Below are positions 1-7,712 of a stretch of DNA of 11,466 bases, piece after piece; position 1 is the first letter of the stretch, and every line of letters starts with the position of its first letter. The notes under the pieces were generated by a model, which saw only the letters and a list, made by a program, of their open reading frames with translations, did not search any database and was not told the DNA's origin. A program made the translations under genes and the position numbers. Origin of the DNA: Gemmatimonadaceae bacterium (GTDB lineage Bacteria; Latescibacterota; UBA2968; UBA8231); assembly GCA_002726335.1 (NCBI GenBank), contig PBSR01000090.1, forward strand, positions 1 through 11,466. Direction: 5' to 3'.

Positions 1-153
1 ATCGTCGACGAAGGTGCCCAGCGCCTTCGAGATGTTGCCGTGGGTGACCACCTCCAGATCGCACCCCCCTGCCGCCAGCAGTCTGGCGAACTGGTACCGT
101 CGGTAGGTCCTCGACAGGGGCGGATACTGAGCACTGATAAAGCAGACCTTCAT
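1..153 (-). CDS. Glycosyltransferase, GT4-like (N-terminal fragment, cut by window edge)
   Basis: Only the first 51 codons are in the window; the gene continues past the left edge. The translation begins MKVCFISAQYPP, followed by a Tyr/Arg-rich stretch, a helix ending LLAAGG, then a strand LEVVTHG. This is the first beta-alpha-beta unit of a GT-B fold glycosyltransferase, where YPP precedes the acceptor-binding loop and the next strand is usually of the type (hydrophobic)xVxT. Such enzymes transfer sugars from nucleotide-sugar donors on the cytoplasmic face of the membrane during polysaccharide assembly. The ATG overlaps the TGA of the upstream gene as ATGA, so translation is probably coupled. 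The family is inferred from the N-terminus alone; donor and acceptor cannot be told, and the conserved C-terminal EX7E region is outside the window. Confidence 0.7.
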   Translation of the reverse strand, partial: MKVCFISAQYPPLSRTYRRYQFARLLAAGGCDLEVVTHGNISKALGTFVDD

Positions 154-1943
154 GGCGCTGACTCCGGGTGTTGCCTCAGGAGCTGCTCCAACCGCTCACC
201 GGCCTGTCGCGCGTACTCCTGATACCTTTCATCGGCCCCGAGCCGGCGGCGAGCCTGACCGTACGCCTGGAGGGCTTCGGCATAGAGCCCGAGATGGTCA
301 GCGGCCCTGGCACGATTGAACCAGGCGCCACCCACCGGGTCGTCTGTGTTGACCCAGTACACCGAATCACTCACCGCCCGGCGATAGGCGGACAGGGCGT
401 CCGGCCACCTGCCCTGCTGTTCGAGAGCCTGGCCAAGGTTATTGCGGGCCTCGACGAAGTTGGGATCGAGTTCGAGGACGCGACCGAAGTGGACGACGGC
501 GGAGTCGATCTGTCCCAACTGCATGGCGACGTTGCCGAGGTTGTGGTGGACTCCGGCCATCGTCGGGTCGAGGCGTGCCGCCTTGCGGTAAGCGAGCGTC
601 GCCCCGGTCACATCTCCGGCGCTGAGACGAAGCTGGCCCAGAACGACCCAACCCTCGGCAAAACCGGGATCCAGACGCAGCCCTTCGTCAAGCTGTCTCC
701 GGGCTTCGACCAGATCCCCCTGCCTCTTGTGCGCCAATCCCAGGTTCATTCGCGGCCGGGCCGAGACAGGGTTCTTCTTCACCGCGTCCCGCCACAGGCT
801 GACATCGCTGGCCCAGACCGCGTTGCGCTCGATGGTCAGCAGTGCCAGCACGATGCACAGGCCCACACCCACGGGGCGCAGAGCGCTCCCCCACCGGCGT
901 TCAGCCTCTGTCCAGGCCCAGATGCCGATGAGGAACAGGCCGCAGCTGGCCAGGTACACGCGGCGCTCGGCGACGACGATGTTCAGCGGCACGACCAGGT
1001 ACGGTATCATGGCGATGCCGAAGAAGAACATTCCTCGTGCCGGCAGGCACGCCCGATGCCGCAGGCTCAGTATGGCGATCGACAGGAGGAGAAGTAACGA
1101 AGCGGCAACCACGGGACTACCTGGCCCCACGGCCACGGCGAAAGGGTGATCGACGCTCAGCTGCACCGGACTGCTGCCCAGCCAGCTGTAGTAGACGAGG
1201 GCCTTGCTCTGGGTCCAGAACTCGGCCAGTGGCTGCCGCGGCAACTTGCCGTACGAGGAGACCAGAAAGCGTGTCCCCCAAAGGATCGACAGGTAGGTGA
1301 CGGTCGACAGCACGAGCAGCAGATAGCGCCAACGATCAGGATGCAGTCCCCGCCAACCGTGTCTGGCCCAGGCGAGAGCCGCGGCGATGACGGGTACGGT
1401 CACGGCGACAGACTTGGACAGCAGGGCTCCGACGTAGAGCACGAGAAGCGGCCAGGCCGACAGGGCCCGCAGGACGACGAGGCAGGCCAGAGCGAACACG
1501 GCCACGAGCAGGTCGGAACGGCTGCTGACATAGTCCACCGCCTCGCCGTGCAACGGGTGCACGAGAAAGAGAATGGCGGCGCCGACGCCGGCCCTGGCTC
1601 CAATCCAACGACCTGCGAGTACGGCGAACAGAGCCGAAGCGATCACGTGTAGTATCAGGTTCGTGACCCGGAAGCCGGTGGGCTGGGTTCCCCACAGTGC
1701 GTAGTCGAGGCTGTACGACGTCATCAGAACGGGACGATACATGAACCCTCGCGTCCGGCTCGAGAAGGTTCCCGGGTCGACGAAGTGGTCGCCGACTCCC
1801 GACAGCGTACGGATGTAGGGGTTGAACTCGATGGAGTGCAGATCGTCATACTGAAAGGGCGCCCTCAGCGCATTGCCGAACACGGCCAATCCCAGCAGGG
1901 TCAACAGCAGCAGACCCCGCCACCCCGCAGCCGCAGCCCTCAT
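150..1943 (-). CDS. TMTC-like membrane glycosyltransferase/TPR protein, copy B
   Basis: A 597-residue protein in two halves. Residues about 1-370 hold roughly ten hydrophobic membrane segments. The first extracytoplasmic loop has QYDD (31-34), placed like the catalytic aspartate of GT-C enzymes, followed by YRPVLMTSYSLDY (69-81) and HPLHGEAVDYVSSRSDLL (129-146). These match the RPL...LSY...DY and HP(V/I)...EAV...RAD(L/E) signatures of TMTC/DUF1736 proteins. Residues about 395-571 form five TPR repeats with NLG and LDP signatures (near 400-425, 430-460, 463-494, 497-524, 538-566). Eukaryotic TMTC proteins are dolichyl-phosphate-mannose O-mannosyltransferases; a lipid-linked sugar donor and protein or glycan acceptor are inferred here, not shown. 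Its start overlaps the upstream stop as ATGA, and its own stop overlaps the next gene in the same way. It is a paralogue of the preceding gene. Confidence 0.82.
   Translation of the reverse strand: MRAAAAGWRGLLLLTLLGLAVFGNALRAPFQYDDLHSIEFNPYIRTLSGVGDHFVDPGTFSSRTRGFMYRPVLMTSYSLDYALWGTQPTGFRVTNLILHVIASALFAVLAGRWIGARAGVGAAILFLVHPLHGEAVDYVSSRSDLLVAVFALACLVVLRALSAWPLLVLYVGALLSKSVAVTVPVIAAALAWARHGWRGLHPDRWRYLLLVLSTVTYLSILWGTRFLVSSYGKLPRQPLAEFWTQSKALVYYSWLGSSPVQLSVDHPFAVAVGPGSPVVAASLLLLLSIAILSLRHRACLPARGMFFFGIAMIPYLVVPLNIVVAERRVYLASCGLFLIGIWAWTEAERRWGSALRPVGVGLCIVLALLTIERNAVWASDVSLWRDAVKKNPVSARPRMNLGLAHKRQGDLVEARRQLDEGLRLDPGFAEGWVVLGQLRLSAGDVTGATLAYRKAARLDPTMAGVHHNLGNVAMQLGQIDSAVVHFGRVLELDPNFVEARNNLGQALEQQGRWPDALSAYRRAVSDSVYWVNTDDPVGGAWFNRARAADHLGLYAEALQAYGQARRRLGADERYQEYARQAGERLEQLLRQHPESAP
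1188..1220 (-). repeat. DNA block shared by the two TMTC-like genes (copy B)
   Basis: These 33 bases match positions 2909-2941 with three mismatches. In both genes they encode the WTQSKALVYY region. The identity extends to silent positions, which suggests either a fairly recent tandem duplication, gene conversion, or strong constraint on this loop. The rest of the two genes has diverged far more. Confidence 0.6.
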
Positions 1944-3742
1944 TCTGCGACTCCGCCGGAGCGAAGGTTCTGCATGCCCCGCCCGGCCTTCTCAAGAGTG
2001 GCAGGTGATGCTTCCGAACGCAGTAGCTCTCGATAGATCGCCGCCGCCTTGTGTGGCTGTTGCTGCCTTTCGTAGACGAGGGCGAGAGCAAGGCGCGTCC
2101 TGCTGTCATTCTGCAGCAGCAGTGATGCCCGCAGCGCCTGCTCGGCCGCGACCAGGTCACCGGCCACCATATGCATCAGGCCACTGCGCCTCATGGCCTC
2201 CGCCTCGGGATGGCGAGTCGCCTGTCCCCGGATCGCCCGCAGTCCCTCAAGAGCTTCCACAGCCGGCGGGTAATCGGGTACAAGACGCAACGCTGCCTCG
2301 TAGCTCGATTCAGCTTCGGTGTTGCGGCCCAGAGCCAGCAGTACGGCGCCGCGGTTGTTGTGCAGGGCCAGCTGATCCCCCGGACTGAGCCGCTGCGGAT
2401 TCACCTTCTCCGCCTGCGCGTAGGAGGTCAGTGCCTGTTCGTGTCTTGCGGCCTGAAAGTGTGCGTCCCCGACGAACAGGTACGGCCGTGGCATTCTGGG
2501 AGCCTTGGCGCTGGCATCCGACCAGAGGGTCATCGGCGAAGCCCACACCTGCGCCCGTTGATGAGCCAGAACTCCGAGCAGGAGCACGAGGACCACCGTG
2601 GCCGACAGCCCCCAGGGGGGTCTCTTCATCACCTGCAGAACCAGAAACGTCGCCGCCACCATCACGGGATAGAGCCGATGCTCGTTGACCAGAACGTTCA
2701 GCGGTACGATGAGGGTGGGCATCAGTACCAGCGGCATCCACGCCAGCCAGAAGCCGGTGCTGGAGCTGGTTCCCACACTCCTGACGGTCACCACAACCCC
2801 GCTGATCAACACTCCCAGCGCCAGCAGGACGGTGGCATCCCAGATCGTGCTCGACTCAGCGAAGGCATGCTCCACACTCAACCCTCGCGGCAGCATGATG
2901 AGGCGGGCGTAGTAGACGAGGGCCTTGGACTGGGTCCAGAGCTGAACCGCCGGGCCGCGAACCGGCTCTGCGATGAGTGCTTTCCCGAGGGCACCGGATA
3001 CGACGAACAGGTATACGCCGGCCACGACCCAACAGGGTCCATGGCGCCAGAGCCCCCGTCGCCAACCGCCTTCCTCTTCGGTGTGCCTTCGCTGACGGAT
3101 GATGTCGCAGCTGAGCAGGAGCAGCGGATACACAACCGCCACCGACTTGCACATCAGGGCCATGGCAAAAGCGACGGGAGCGGCGACGAGGCCGGCGTGC
3201 GTCCTCCAGCCGGAACGCTGGCTGCTGCCGCCCAGCCACAGATAGAAGCTGACCAGGAGGAACAGCGTGCACATCGATTCGGCACGACTGCTGATGTAGA
3301 CGGCGGCTTCGGTATTCAGCGGATGGCAGACGAACAACAGGGCGGCGAGTCCGGAGACCACCCCCCCCACCCCCAGACGGAGCAGCACGACGGCGACAGC
3401 AACACCGCTGGCTGCGTGTATGGCGACATTGCCGAAGTGATAGGCAGCCGCGTTTTCACCAAACAGCGCGTCGGTCAGCGCATAGCTGAGCAGAACGAGA
3501 GGCCGGAACATCCCGCCGAACGTGAGGGTGGTGAAGGAGCCGGGATCGGTGAAGTAGGAGGGCACGTGAGTCAGCGATCGGAGTCGCAGATTGCCGACGA
3601 TCGAATGGAGATCGTCGTACTGGAAGATGCCGGAACCGATGCTGGCGCCGTACGTGCAGAGAGCGGCCAGCAGCACCCCGACCACCGTCCACCGAAGTCG
3701 TGCCTCGGCGTCGCCGGAGCAGGCGGCCACCCGCCACATCAT
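1940..3742 (-). CDS. TMTC-like membrane glycosyltransferase/TPR protein, copy A
   Basis: A 600-residue paralogue of the next gene with the same architecture. There are about ten membrane segments in residues 18-395. QYDD sits at 41-44, FRPLVLLSYALTD at 79-91 and HPLNTEAAVYISSRAES at 140-156. The block LWTQSKALVYY (269-279) followed by LSVEHAF, and the block IVPLNVLVNEHRLYP (345-359), both recur in copy B. TPR-like helices follow at about 418-450, 457-490, 515-546 and 548-580; they are more divergent than in copy B. The likely role is a GT-C fold transferase using a polyprenyl-linked sugar outside the cytoplasmic membrane, with TPRs binding the acceptor or partner proteins; this is inference from the family. 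ATG ATG are the first two codons; the first forms ATGA with the methyltransferase stop and is chosen. A G8 tract lies in the gene near codons 125-128. Confidence 0.82.
   Translation of the reverse strand: MMWRVAACSGDAEARLRWTVVGVLLAALCTYGASIGSGIFQYDDLHSIVGNLRLRSLTHVPSYFTDPGSFTTLTFGGMFRPLVLLSYALTDALFGENAAAYHFGNVAIHAASGVAVAVVLLRLGVGGVVSGLAALLFVCHPLNTEAAVYISSRAESMCTLFLLVSFYLWLGGSSQRSGWRTHAGLVAAPVAFAMALMCKSVAVVYPLLLLSCDIIRQRRHTEEEGGWRRGLWRHGPCWVVAGVYLFVVSGALGKALIAEPVRGPAVQLWTQSKALVYYARLIMLPRGLSVEHAFAESSTIWDATVLLALGVLISGVVVTVRSVGTSSSTGFWLAWMPLVLMPTLIVPLNVLVNEHRLYPVMVAATFLVLQVMKRPPWGLSATVVLVLLLGVLAHQRAQVWASPMTLWSDASAKAPRMPRPYLFVGDAHFQAARHEQALTSYAQAEKVNPQRLSPGDQLALHNNRGAVLLALGRNTEAESSYEAALRLVPDYPPAVEALEGLRAIRGQATRHPEAEAMRRSGLMHMVAGDLVAAEQALRASLLLQNDSRTRLALALVYERQQQPHKAAAIYRELLRSEASPATLEKAGRGMQNLRSGGVAE
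2909..2941 (-). repeat. DNA block shared by the two TMTC-like genes (copy A)
   Basis: Partner of the block at 1188-1220, with 30 of 33 bases identical, encoding WTQSKALVYY in copy A (residues 269-279 region). The two lie in the same orientation about 1.7 kb apart, so they could recombine to delete most of one gene and leave a fused single TMTC-like gene. Confidence 0.6.
3361..3374 (-). repeat. G8/G5 homopolymer tract inside TMTC-like gene A
   Basis: On the minus strand the coding sequence reads five G, one T, then eight G (the eight at 3361-3368). It encodes Gly-Val-Gly-Gly-Val around residues 124-128, in a membrane segment. A tract of eight G is long enough to slip in known phase-variable surface-glycan genes; slippage by one would cause early termination. 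In a GC-rich genome it may simply be chance. Confidence 0.45.
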
Positions 3743-4740
3743 CCGCTGGAGTCCTTCCGTCCCAGAACACGGAAAGCGCTACCGTAGTCGTAGAGCCCGA
3801 GCAGGAGCAGCAGGCCTTGCATGCGCGCCCGGCGCCACCACCGCCACTGGCGCGATGCCGGAGGGCCCGGGACAAGACCGTCGGCGACGCGGGCGGTCCA
3901 CCGCTTGAGACCGGTGCCATCGGCGCCCGAGTGGGCCTGGTAGGCGGTCAGCATATCCCGCATGGCCATGGGGAAAGACGCCTGGTGTCTGATGCTGTTG
4001 TCGTCGTACCAGCGCAGCAACTGGCTTACCGTCAGTGAGTCCCGGAAGAGCACCCCGTACTTGTCATACAGACGATGGTCGGCACTCGAGGTCACCCCCT
4101 CCCGCTGGAACGTCGAGCCACCCTTCCAGTCGAACCATCGGCGAGCCACACGAACCCGTTCCTCCACATCGTCGCCGACGAAGCGGTCGAGCAGATCACA
4201 TTCCAGGTTGTAGAGGAAATGTCCGTACGAGTTGTAGATGAACGTGCACAGATGGCCGCCGGGGCGCAGCACACGGCACAGATTGTCGAAGGCGTCACGC
4301 ATTCGGGGCGTGTGATGGATACACCCCAGACTCGACACGTAGTCGAAGGAACCATCAGCGAAGACCGAACTGTCGAGCACCGACGCGTGGCGAAACTCGA
4401 CGTTGTCCAGGCCGGCTTCGGCGGCCCGCTCCCGGGCGTATTCCAGGGAGCCGTCGCTGGTGTCGATGCCGATGATACGCTCGGGGCCGAGGGAGGCGAG
4501 AAACATCGTCTCCTCCCCGGTGCCACAGCCCCCGTCGAGGATCGTCTTGCCGCGGAAGAAGGTGTCGGGGTCGATGCCGAGCATGGTGTAGACAGCCCGC
4601 CGATGACGCTCGTACCGGGCGTTGTCCGCCGGATCCAGAGCCGGGTAGCGCAGACCGGAGTACATCTCCCTCACGCGACGCTGACGCTCCGACTCGGCCT
4701 GTTCCAGCGGGGCTGCTCCCTCGACGTGATCGTGACTCAT
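3739..4740 (-). CDS. Class I SAM-dependent methyltransferase
   Basis: A 333-residue protein when started at ATG 4740 (MSHDHVEG), four bases after the TAA of the upstream gene. An in-frame GTG at 4752 is an alternative, giving four more residues and a short overlap. The Rossmann core is clear: motif I LDGGCGTGEET (68-78) binds SAM, the acidic end of strand 2 is IGID (90-93), then RHASVLD (117-123), and FDYVSSLGCIHHTP (132-145) with VLRPGGHL (157-164). This is the UbiE/BioC-like Methyltransf_11/25 type. The substrate is unknown; given the neighbours, O- or N-methylation of a sugar or glycan precursor is plausible. The C-terminus (about 297-333) is rich in Trp and Arg and then has LLLLLGL, which could associate with the membrane surface. 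The stop overlaps the next start as ATGA. Confidence 0.88.
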   Translation of the reverse strand: MSHDHVEGAAPLEQAESERQRRVREMYSGLRYPALDPADNARYERHRRAVYTMLGIDPDTFFRGKTILDGGCGTGEETMFLASLGPERIIGIDTSDGSLEYARERAAEAGLDNVEFRHASVLDSSVFADGSFDYVSSLGCIHHTPRMRDAFDNLCRVLRPGGHLCTFIYNSYGHFLYNLECDLLDRFVGDDVEERVRVARRWFDWKGGSTFQREGVTSSADHRLYDKYGVLFRDSLTVSQLLRWYDDNSIRHQASFPMAMRDMLTAYQAHSGADGTGLKRWTARVADGLVPGPPASRQWRWWRRARMQGLLLLLGLYDYGSAFRVLGRKDSSG

Positions 4741-4744
4741 CTGT

Positions 4745-5875
4745 TTACTCACCCGCCTTCCCCGCAAACAGGATTTCTCGCACACTGCGCCCCACGGAGA
4801 GCAGGTTCTTGCGCCCGAGGCGCAACAGCCTGGTGGTGCCGCCCCGCCATCCCGCGGCCAGCACCTCCTCCCGCAGGACCCGACCGAGCCGTGCCATCTC
4901 ATGCCGTCGGACAGCGCCATGCCACTGTCCGGCATGGGCTTCGGTACCCAGGGTGGAGCTGTGCCTCTCGAGTTCGGTGAGCAATCCTTGCGACTCCCGC
5001 TCCGCCATCACCGAGAGGTATCCCGCCTCGTCGAAAGATACCACCGTCAGCGATTCTACGGTGGCCGATTCCGACTCGACTCGGATCGTGGCAACCAGCG
5101 ACTGCTGCCCGCTGCCCCGAAAACTGAGCCCCTGCTCGGGATAGCTCGGGAACAGCAGGTTTCCCAGACTGTAGCAGATGACACCACCGTGATACGATTC
5201 CACCGGCTGGGCCACGTGAGGATGAGTACCGAGCACGACCAGAGCCCCGGCATCGATCAGGGCTCGGCCAAGACGGACCGAATCCGGCGGCGGAATCGGG
5301 ATGTATTCCTTGCCCCAGTGCAGGCAGACGACGACGGCATCGACCTGTGCCGCCAGGTCGGTGACGGCAGCCAGCACCGTCTCCGCCACCAGCGGCGCCA
5401 CGCCTCCCCGGTTGGTGTCGGCGGCGATGGCCCCGACCCAGGGATCCGTCGAGGCAAATGCGAGCAGGCCGGTGCGGATCCCGCCGCAGTCGACGACGAC
5501 GGGTGCATGGGCCGTCTCCTCGTCCGCGCCGGCTCCCGCGGCCAGAATTCCCAACTTGGCAAGATCACGACGTCCTCGCGCCAGCGAATCACGTCCCCGG
5601 TCGGTGCTGTGATTGTTGGCCAGCGACACGACGCCGACGCCAAGGCGCTCGAGCAGGTGCAGGTTCGCCGCGGGCGCATCGACGATATACTCATCCCGGT
5701 GCGGTGGCTCCCCTTCCGTGCCAATGGCGCAATCCAGACTGACTACACTGAGATCTCCGTCCCGGAACAGAGACGCCACCCCCTCGACGCGGGCCTGCAG
5801 ATCCTCGCTTGATAGACCGGCCAGCACGCCCCCCAGAGCGACATCACCACCGGCGACGATGCGCACCGCCGCCAT
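4745..5875 (-). CDS. CapA family protein (PGA_cap, metallophosphoesterase fold)
   Basis: A 376-residue protein started at ATG 5875, which overlaps the upstream TGA as TGATG. Upstream in-frame codons exist but would run inside the previous gene. The CapA/PGA_cap motifs occur in order: GGDVALG (9-15), SLDCAIG (46-52, where family members usually have Asn before the acidic residue), LANNHS (85-90), LHWGKEY (185-191), GTHPHV (216-221) and YSLGNLLF (235-242). These are the metal- and substrate-site positions of the calcineurin-like fold. CapA takes part in poly-gamma-glutamate capsule export or anchoring in Bacillus, but most homologues in polysaccharide loci have no proven role, and CapB/CapC are not seen here. 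No signal peptide or membrane helix precedes the domain, so it looks cytoplasmic. The C-terminal 85 residues are not a recognised part of the domain and end in a basic, amphipathic segment. Confidence 0.85.
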   Translation of the reverse strand: MAAVRIVAGGDVALGGVLAGLSSEDLQARVEGVASLFRDGDLSVVSLDCAIGTEGEPPHRDEYIVDAPAANLHLLERLGVGVVSLANNHSTDRGRDSLARGRRDLAKLGILAAGAGADEETAHAPVVVDCGGIRTGLLAFASTDPWVGAIAADTNRGGVAPLVAETVLAAVTDLAAQVDAVVVCLHWGKEYIPIPPPDSVRLGRALIDAGALVVLGTHPHVAQPVESYHGGVICYSLGNLLFPSYPEQGLSFRGSGQQSLVATIRVESESATVESLTVVSFDEAGYLSVMAERESQGLLTELERHSSTLGTEAHAGQWHGAVRRHEMARLGRVLREEVLAAGWRGGTTRLLRLGRKNLLSVGRSVREILFAGKAGE

Positions 5876-7710
5876 CAGTCGATGAACCGCCGATGGAAGA
5901 GTTCCACCGTCACCAGCGACTGCAGCAGGAAGAACACGGGCCATCCCCGATCGATCATGTCCGTCAGCCGCTGCAGACCCCGTCGATCGATGATACCCCG
6001 AGAGTAGGTGCGTTCATCGTCGGCGATGGCGAGATGGGCGCGTCGGAATCCCGCCTGCCGACGGAAATGCCGATTCAGGTCAGCCCGGTGGCTGAGATCC
6101 CAGCGACCGCCGCTGGCCCGCAGCAGGGCCAGAGACCCCGCCTGCCGCAACGGCAGGCGTTCGGCGAGACGATCAGTCCAGGACTTGCCGCGATCCAGTG
6201 GACGCCCGGTCTTGGCCCACGGAATCCGCGCCGCTTCAGGAGCGAAGCGGGTCAGAACGGCGCGGGAGAATGCGGCGCCCACCTTGTAGCGGGGCGGGAT
6301 GCGCAGATAGAGATCCACGAGTGGCCGATGCAGTCCCGGATAGCCGTACTCAACGTCATGGCGCTGGGCATTCGGCAGGGCGACCGAGTAGCGGTTGCTG
6401 CGGTTGGCGAAGGAGAATCGGTGGATGAAGTTGCTCAGGTCCTCTTCCTCCACGCGCGCCATCTGCTCCGTCAGACTGTCGTGATTCGCCTGTTCATATT
6501 CCTCATAGAATCCCGGCAGAAAGGCCCGTCGCACGAAGTCGGGTCGGCACCGGCGCCACAGCCCGTTGATGATGTCGCGTCGCGCCCGATCGTCAACCGC
6601 CGGTGCGGTGGGCAGCACGAGGAAGGTGTCACCGAAAAACACGTCCATCAGGTACCCATCGAGAACAACATCCGTCCGCCCCCCCATCTTCTGCGCCAGG
6701 GGCTGAAACCAGAACTGGTGACAGTGGATGTTGCCTTCCGTCAACTGCGCCCCCCTTTCGAGGATCTGCGCATAGTCGAAGGTCAGGGGATCGTATTCGT
6801 GCCAGATTGCGCCGGCAGCCTCGGTCAGTTGCCGGGCGATCCGTGCCTCCCCGGCATACCAGGAGCAGTGATAGGCCGGCAGCTCCTGCCGCCGCTTGGA
6901 AGCGAAGGCGAGGATCGCCCGTGAATCGAGGCCGCCACTGATCGGCACGGCAACACGGGGGAAGCGCTCGAGGAAGAGGTCGACAGCCGACTGAAAACCC
7001 GCTCCTGCCTCGTCCACGAGGTCGTCGAAGGTGGCGGCTCCCGCGATGTCGTTGGTGTACTGCGGCGCCCAGTAACAACCCGTCTTCGAACCGCCCTCAG
7101 CGATCTGCACAACCGTGGCGCCCGGCAACAGCCGGATGCCCTGCAGCATGCTGCGTTCGCCGCCGATGTAGCCGAAGTTGAACATCTCCTGCAGCGCCAG
7201 GCGGTCGACAGCGGCATCTACCACCGTGGCGAGACAGGCAAGGTGGGGGGCAAAGGCGACGAACTCCGATGTGACCGCACAGTACAGGTGTCGCGACCCG
7301 TGGCGCGACGTCAGCACCGTCGCTGCCCCCGTAGTACGCTGTACGATGCAGAGGTTGAAGTCGCCATCGACATCGGCCAGCGCCGGCTCCGCCTCCCGCT
7401 GACAGAAGGCGGCCAGCAGACGTGCGTCGGACCAGCTCGGCCCGGCCTCGATTTCGTGACGGGCGAGACGGTCCACGAGAACGTCCCGATTCAGCACGTA
7501 GCCATCCAGCAGAGCGACACAGTCATCCCAGTGTTCGAGGGGCGCCCCTGTCTGCGGCGAGGAAAGAGCCCGTACGGATGTGCTGCCCACATCGAAGGCG
7601 GCCCGTACCTGCTCACCCGCCGTCGGTGAGGCTGCAAGCATGCCGGTCACAACCGTTTCGGCATGTCGCTCCTGCGGACCGAGGTCGATGAAACCGTAGA
7701 GACCGGGCAT
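5875..7710 (-). CDS. Asparagine synthase-like protein lacking the glutaminase cysteine
   Basis: A 611-residue protein started at ATG 7710, two bases after the upstream TAG. This start gives MPGLYGFIDLG, colinear with the MCGI(Y/C)GF start of class II amidotransferases, but residue 2 is Pro instead of the catalytic Cys. The RGPD and NGEIYN motifs are also missing; remnants such as LLDGYVLNRD (67-76) and DVDGDFN (113-119) keep the fold recognisable. The synthetase half has an intact PP-loop, PISGGLDSRAI (256-266), for ATP/adenylate chemistry. The usual GEGADELFGGY is replaced by LDGYLMDVFFGD (350-361), so the family Glu appears absent. It probably cannot hydrolyse glutamine. It may use free ammonia, accept ammonia from another protein, or form a different amide bond, as relatives such as beta-lactam synthetase and lasso-peptide cyclases do. 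The substrate is unknown. Confidence 0.85.
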   Translation of the reverse strand: MPGLYGFIDLGPQERHAETVVTGMLAASPTAGEQVRAAFDVGSTSVRALSSPQTGAPLEHWDDCVALLDGYVLNRDVLVDRLARHEIEAGPSWSDARLLAAFCQREAEPALADVDGDFNLCIVQRTTGAATVLTSRHGSRHLYCAVTSEFVAFAPHLACLATVVDAAVDRLALQEMFNFGYIGGERSMLQGIRLLPGATVVQIAEGGSKTGCYWAPQYTNDIAGAATFDDLVDEAGAGFQSAVDLFLERFPRVAVPISGGLDSRAILAFASKRRQELPAYHCSWYAGEARIARQLTEAAGAIWHEYDPLTFDYAQILERGAQLTEGNIHCHQFWFQPLAQKMGGRTDVVLDGYLMDVFFGDTFLVLPTAPAVDDRARRDIINGLWRRCRPDFVRRAFLPGFYEEYEQANHDSLTEQMARVEEEDLSNFIHRFSFANRSNRYSVALPNAQRHDVEYGYPGLHRPLVDLYLRIPPRYKVGAAFSRAVLTRFAPEAARIPWAKTGRPLDRGKSWTDRLAERLPLRQAGSLALLRASGGRWDLSHRADLNRHFRRQAGFRRAHLAIADDERTYSRGIIDRRGLQRLTDMIDRGWPVFFLLQSLVTVELFHRRFID

Positions 7711-7712
7711 GT

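Noticed and set aside
2609..2620. CCCCC-A-GGGGGG palindromic tract as a hairpin or terminator
   Set aside because: It is inside the TPR-linker region of TMTC-like gene A, the one-base loop cannot form a normal hairpin, and there is no T-run.
2171..3787. Long open frame of 538 codons on the plus strand
   Set aside because: It lies fully antisense to TMTC-like gene A, whose motifs and membrane pattern are clear. The plus-strand translation is rich in Gln, Gly, His, Pro and Arg with no fold signature, as expected for a shadow frame in GC-rich DNA.
4741..4935. N-terminal extension of the methyltransferase frame
   Set aside because: The extra residues are Cys/Gly/Arg-rich, overlap the CapA-like coding sequence and have no conserved pattern. 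ATG 4740, or GTG 4752 at most, fits the operon spacing.
5809..6924. Plus-strand open frame of 371 codons
   Set aside because: Antisense to the well-supported asparagine-synthase-like gene; the composition is low-complexity Arg/Pro/Gln and shows no motifs.
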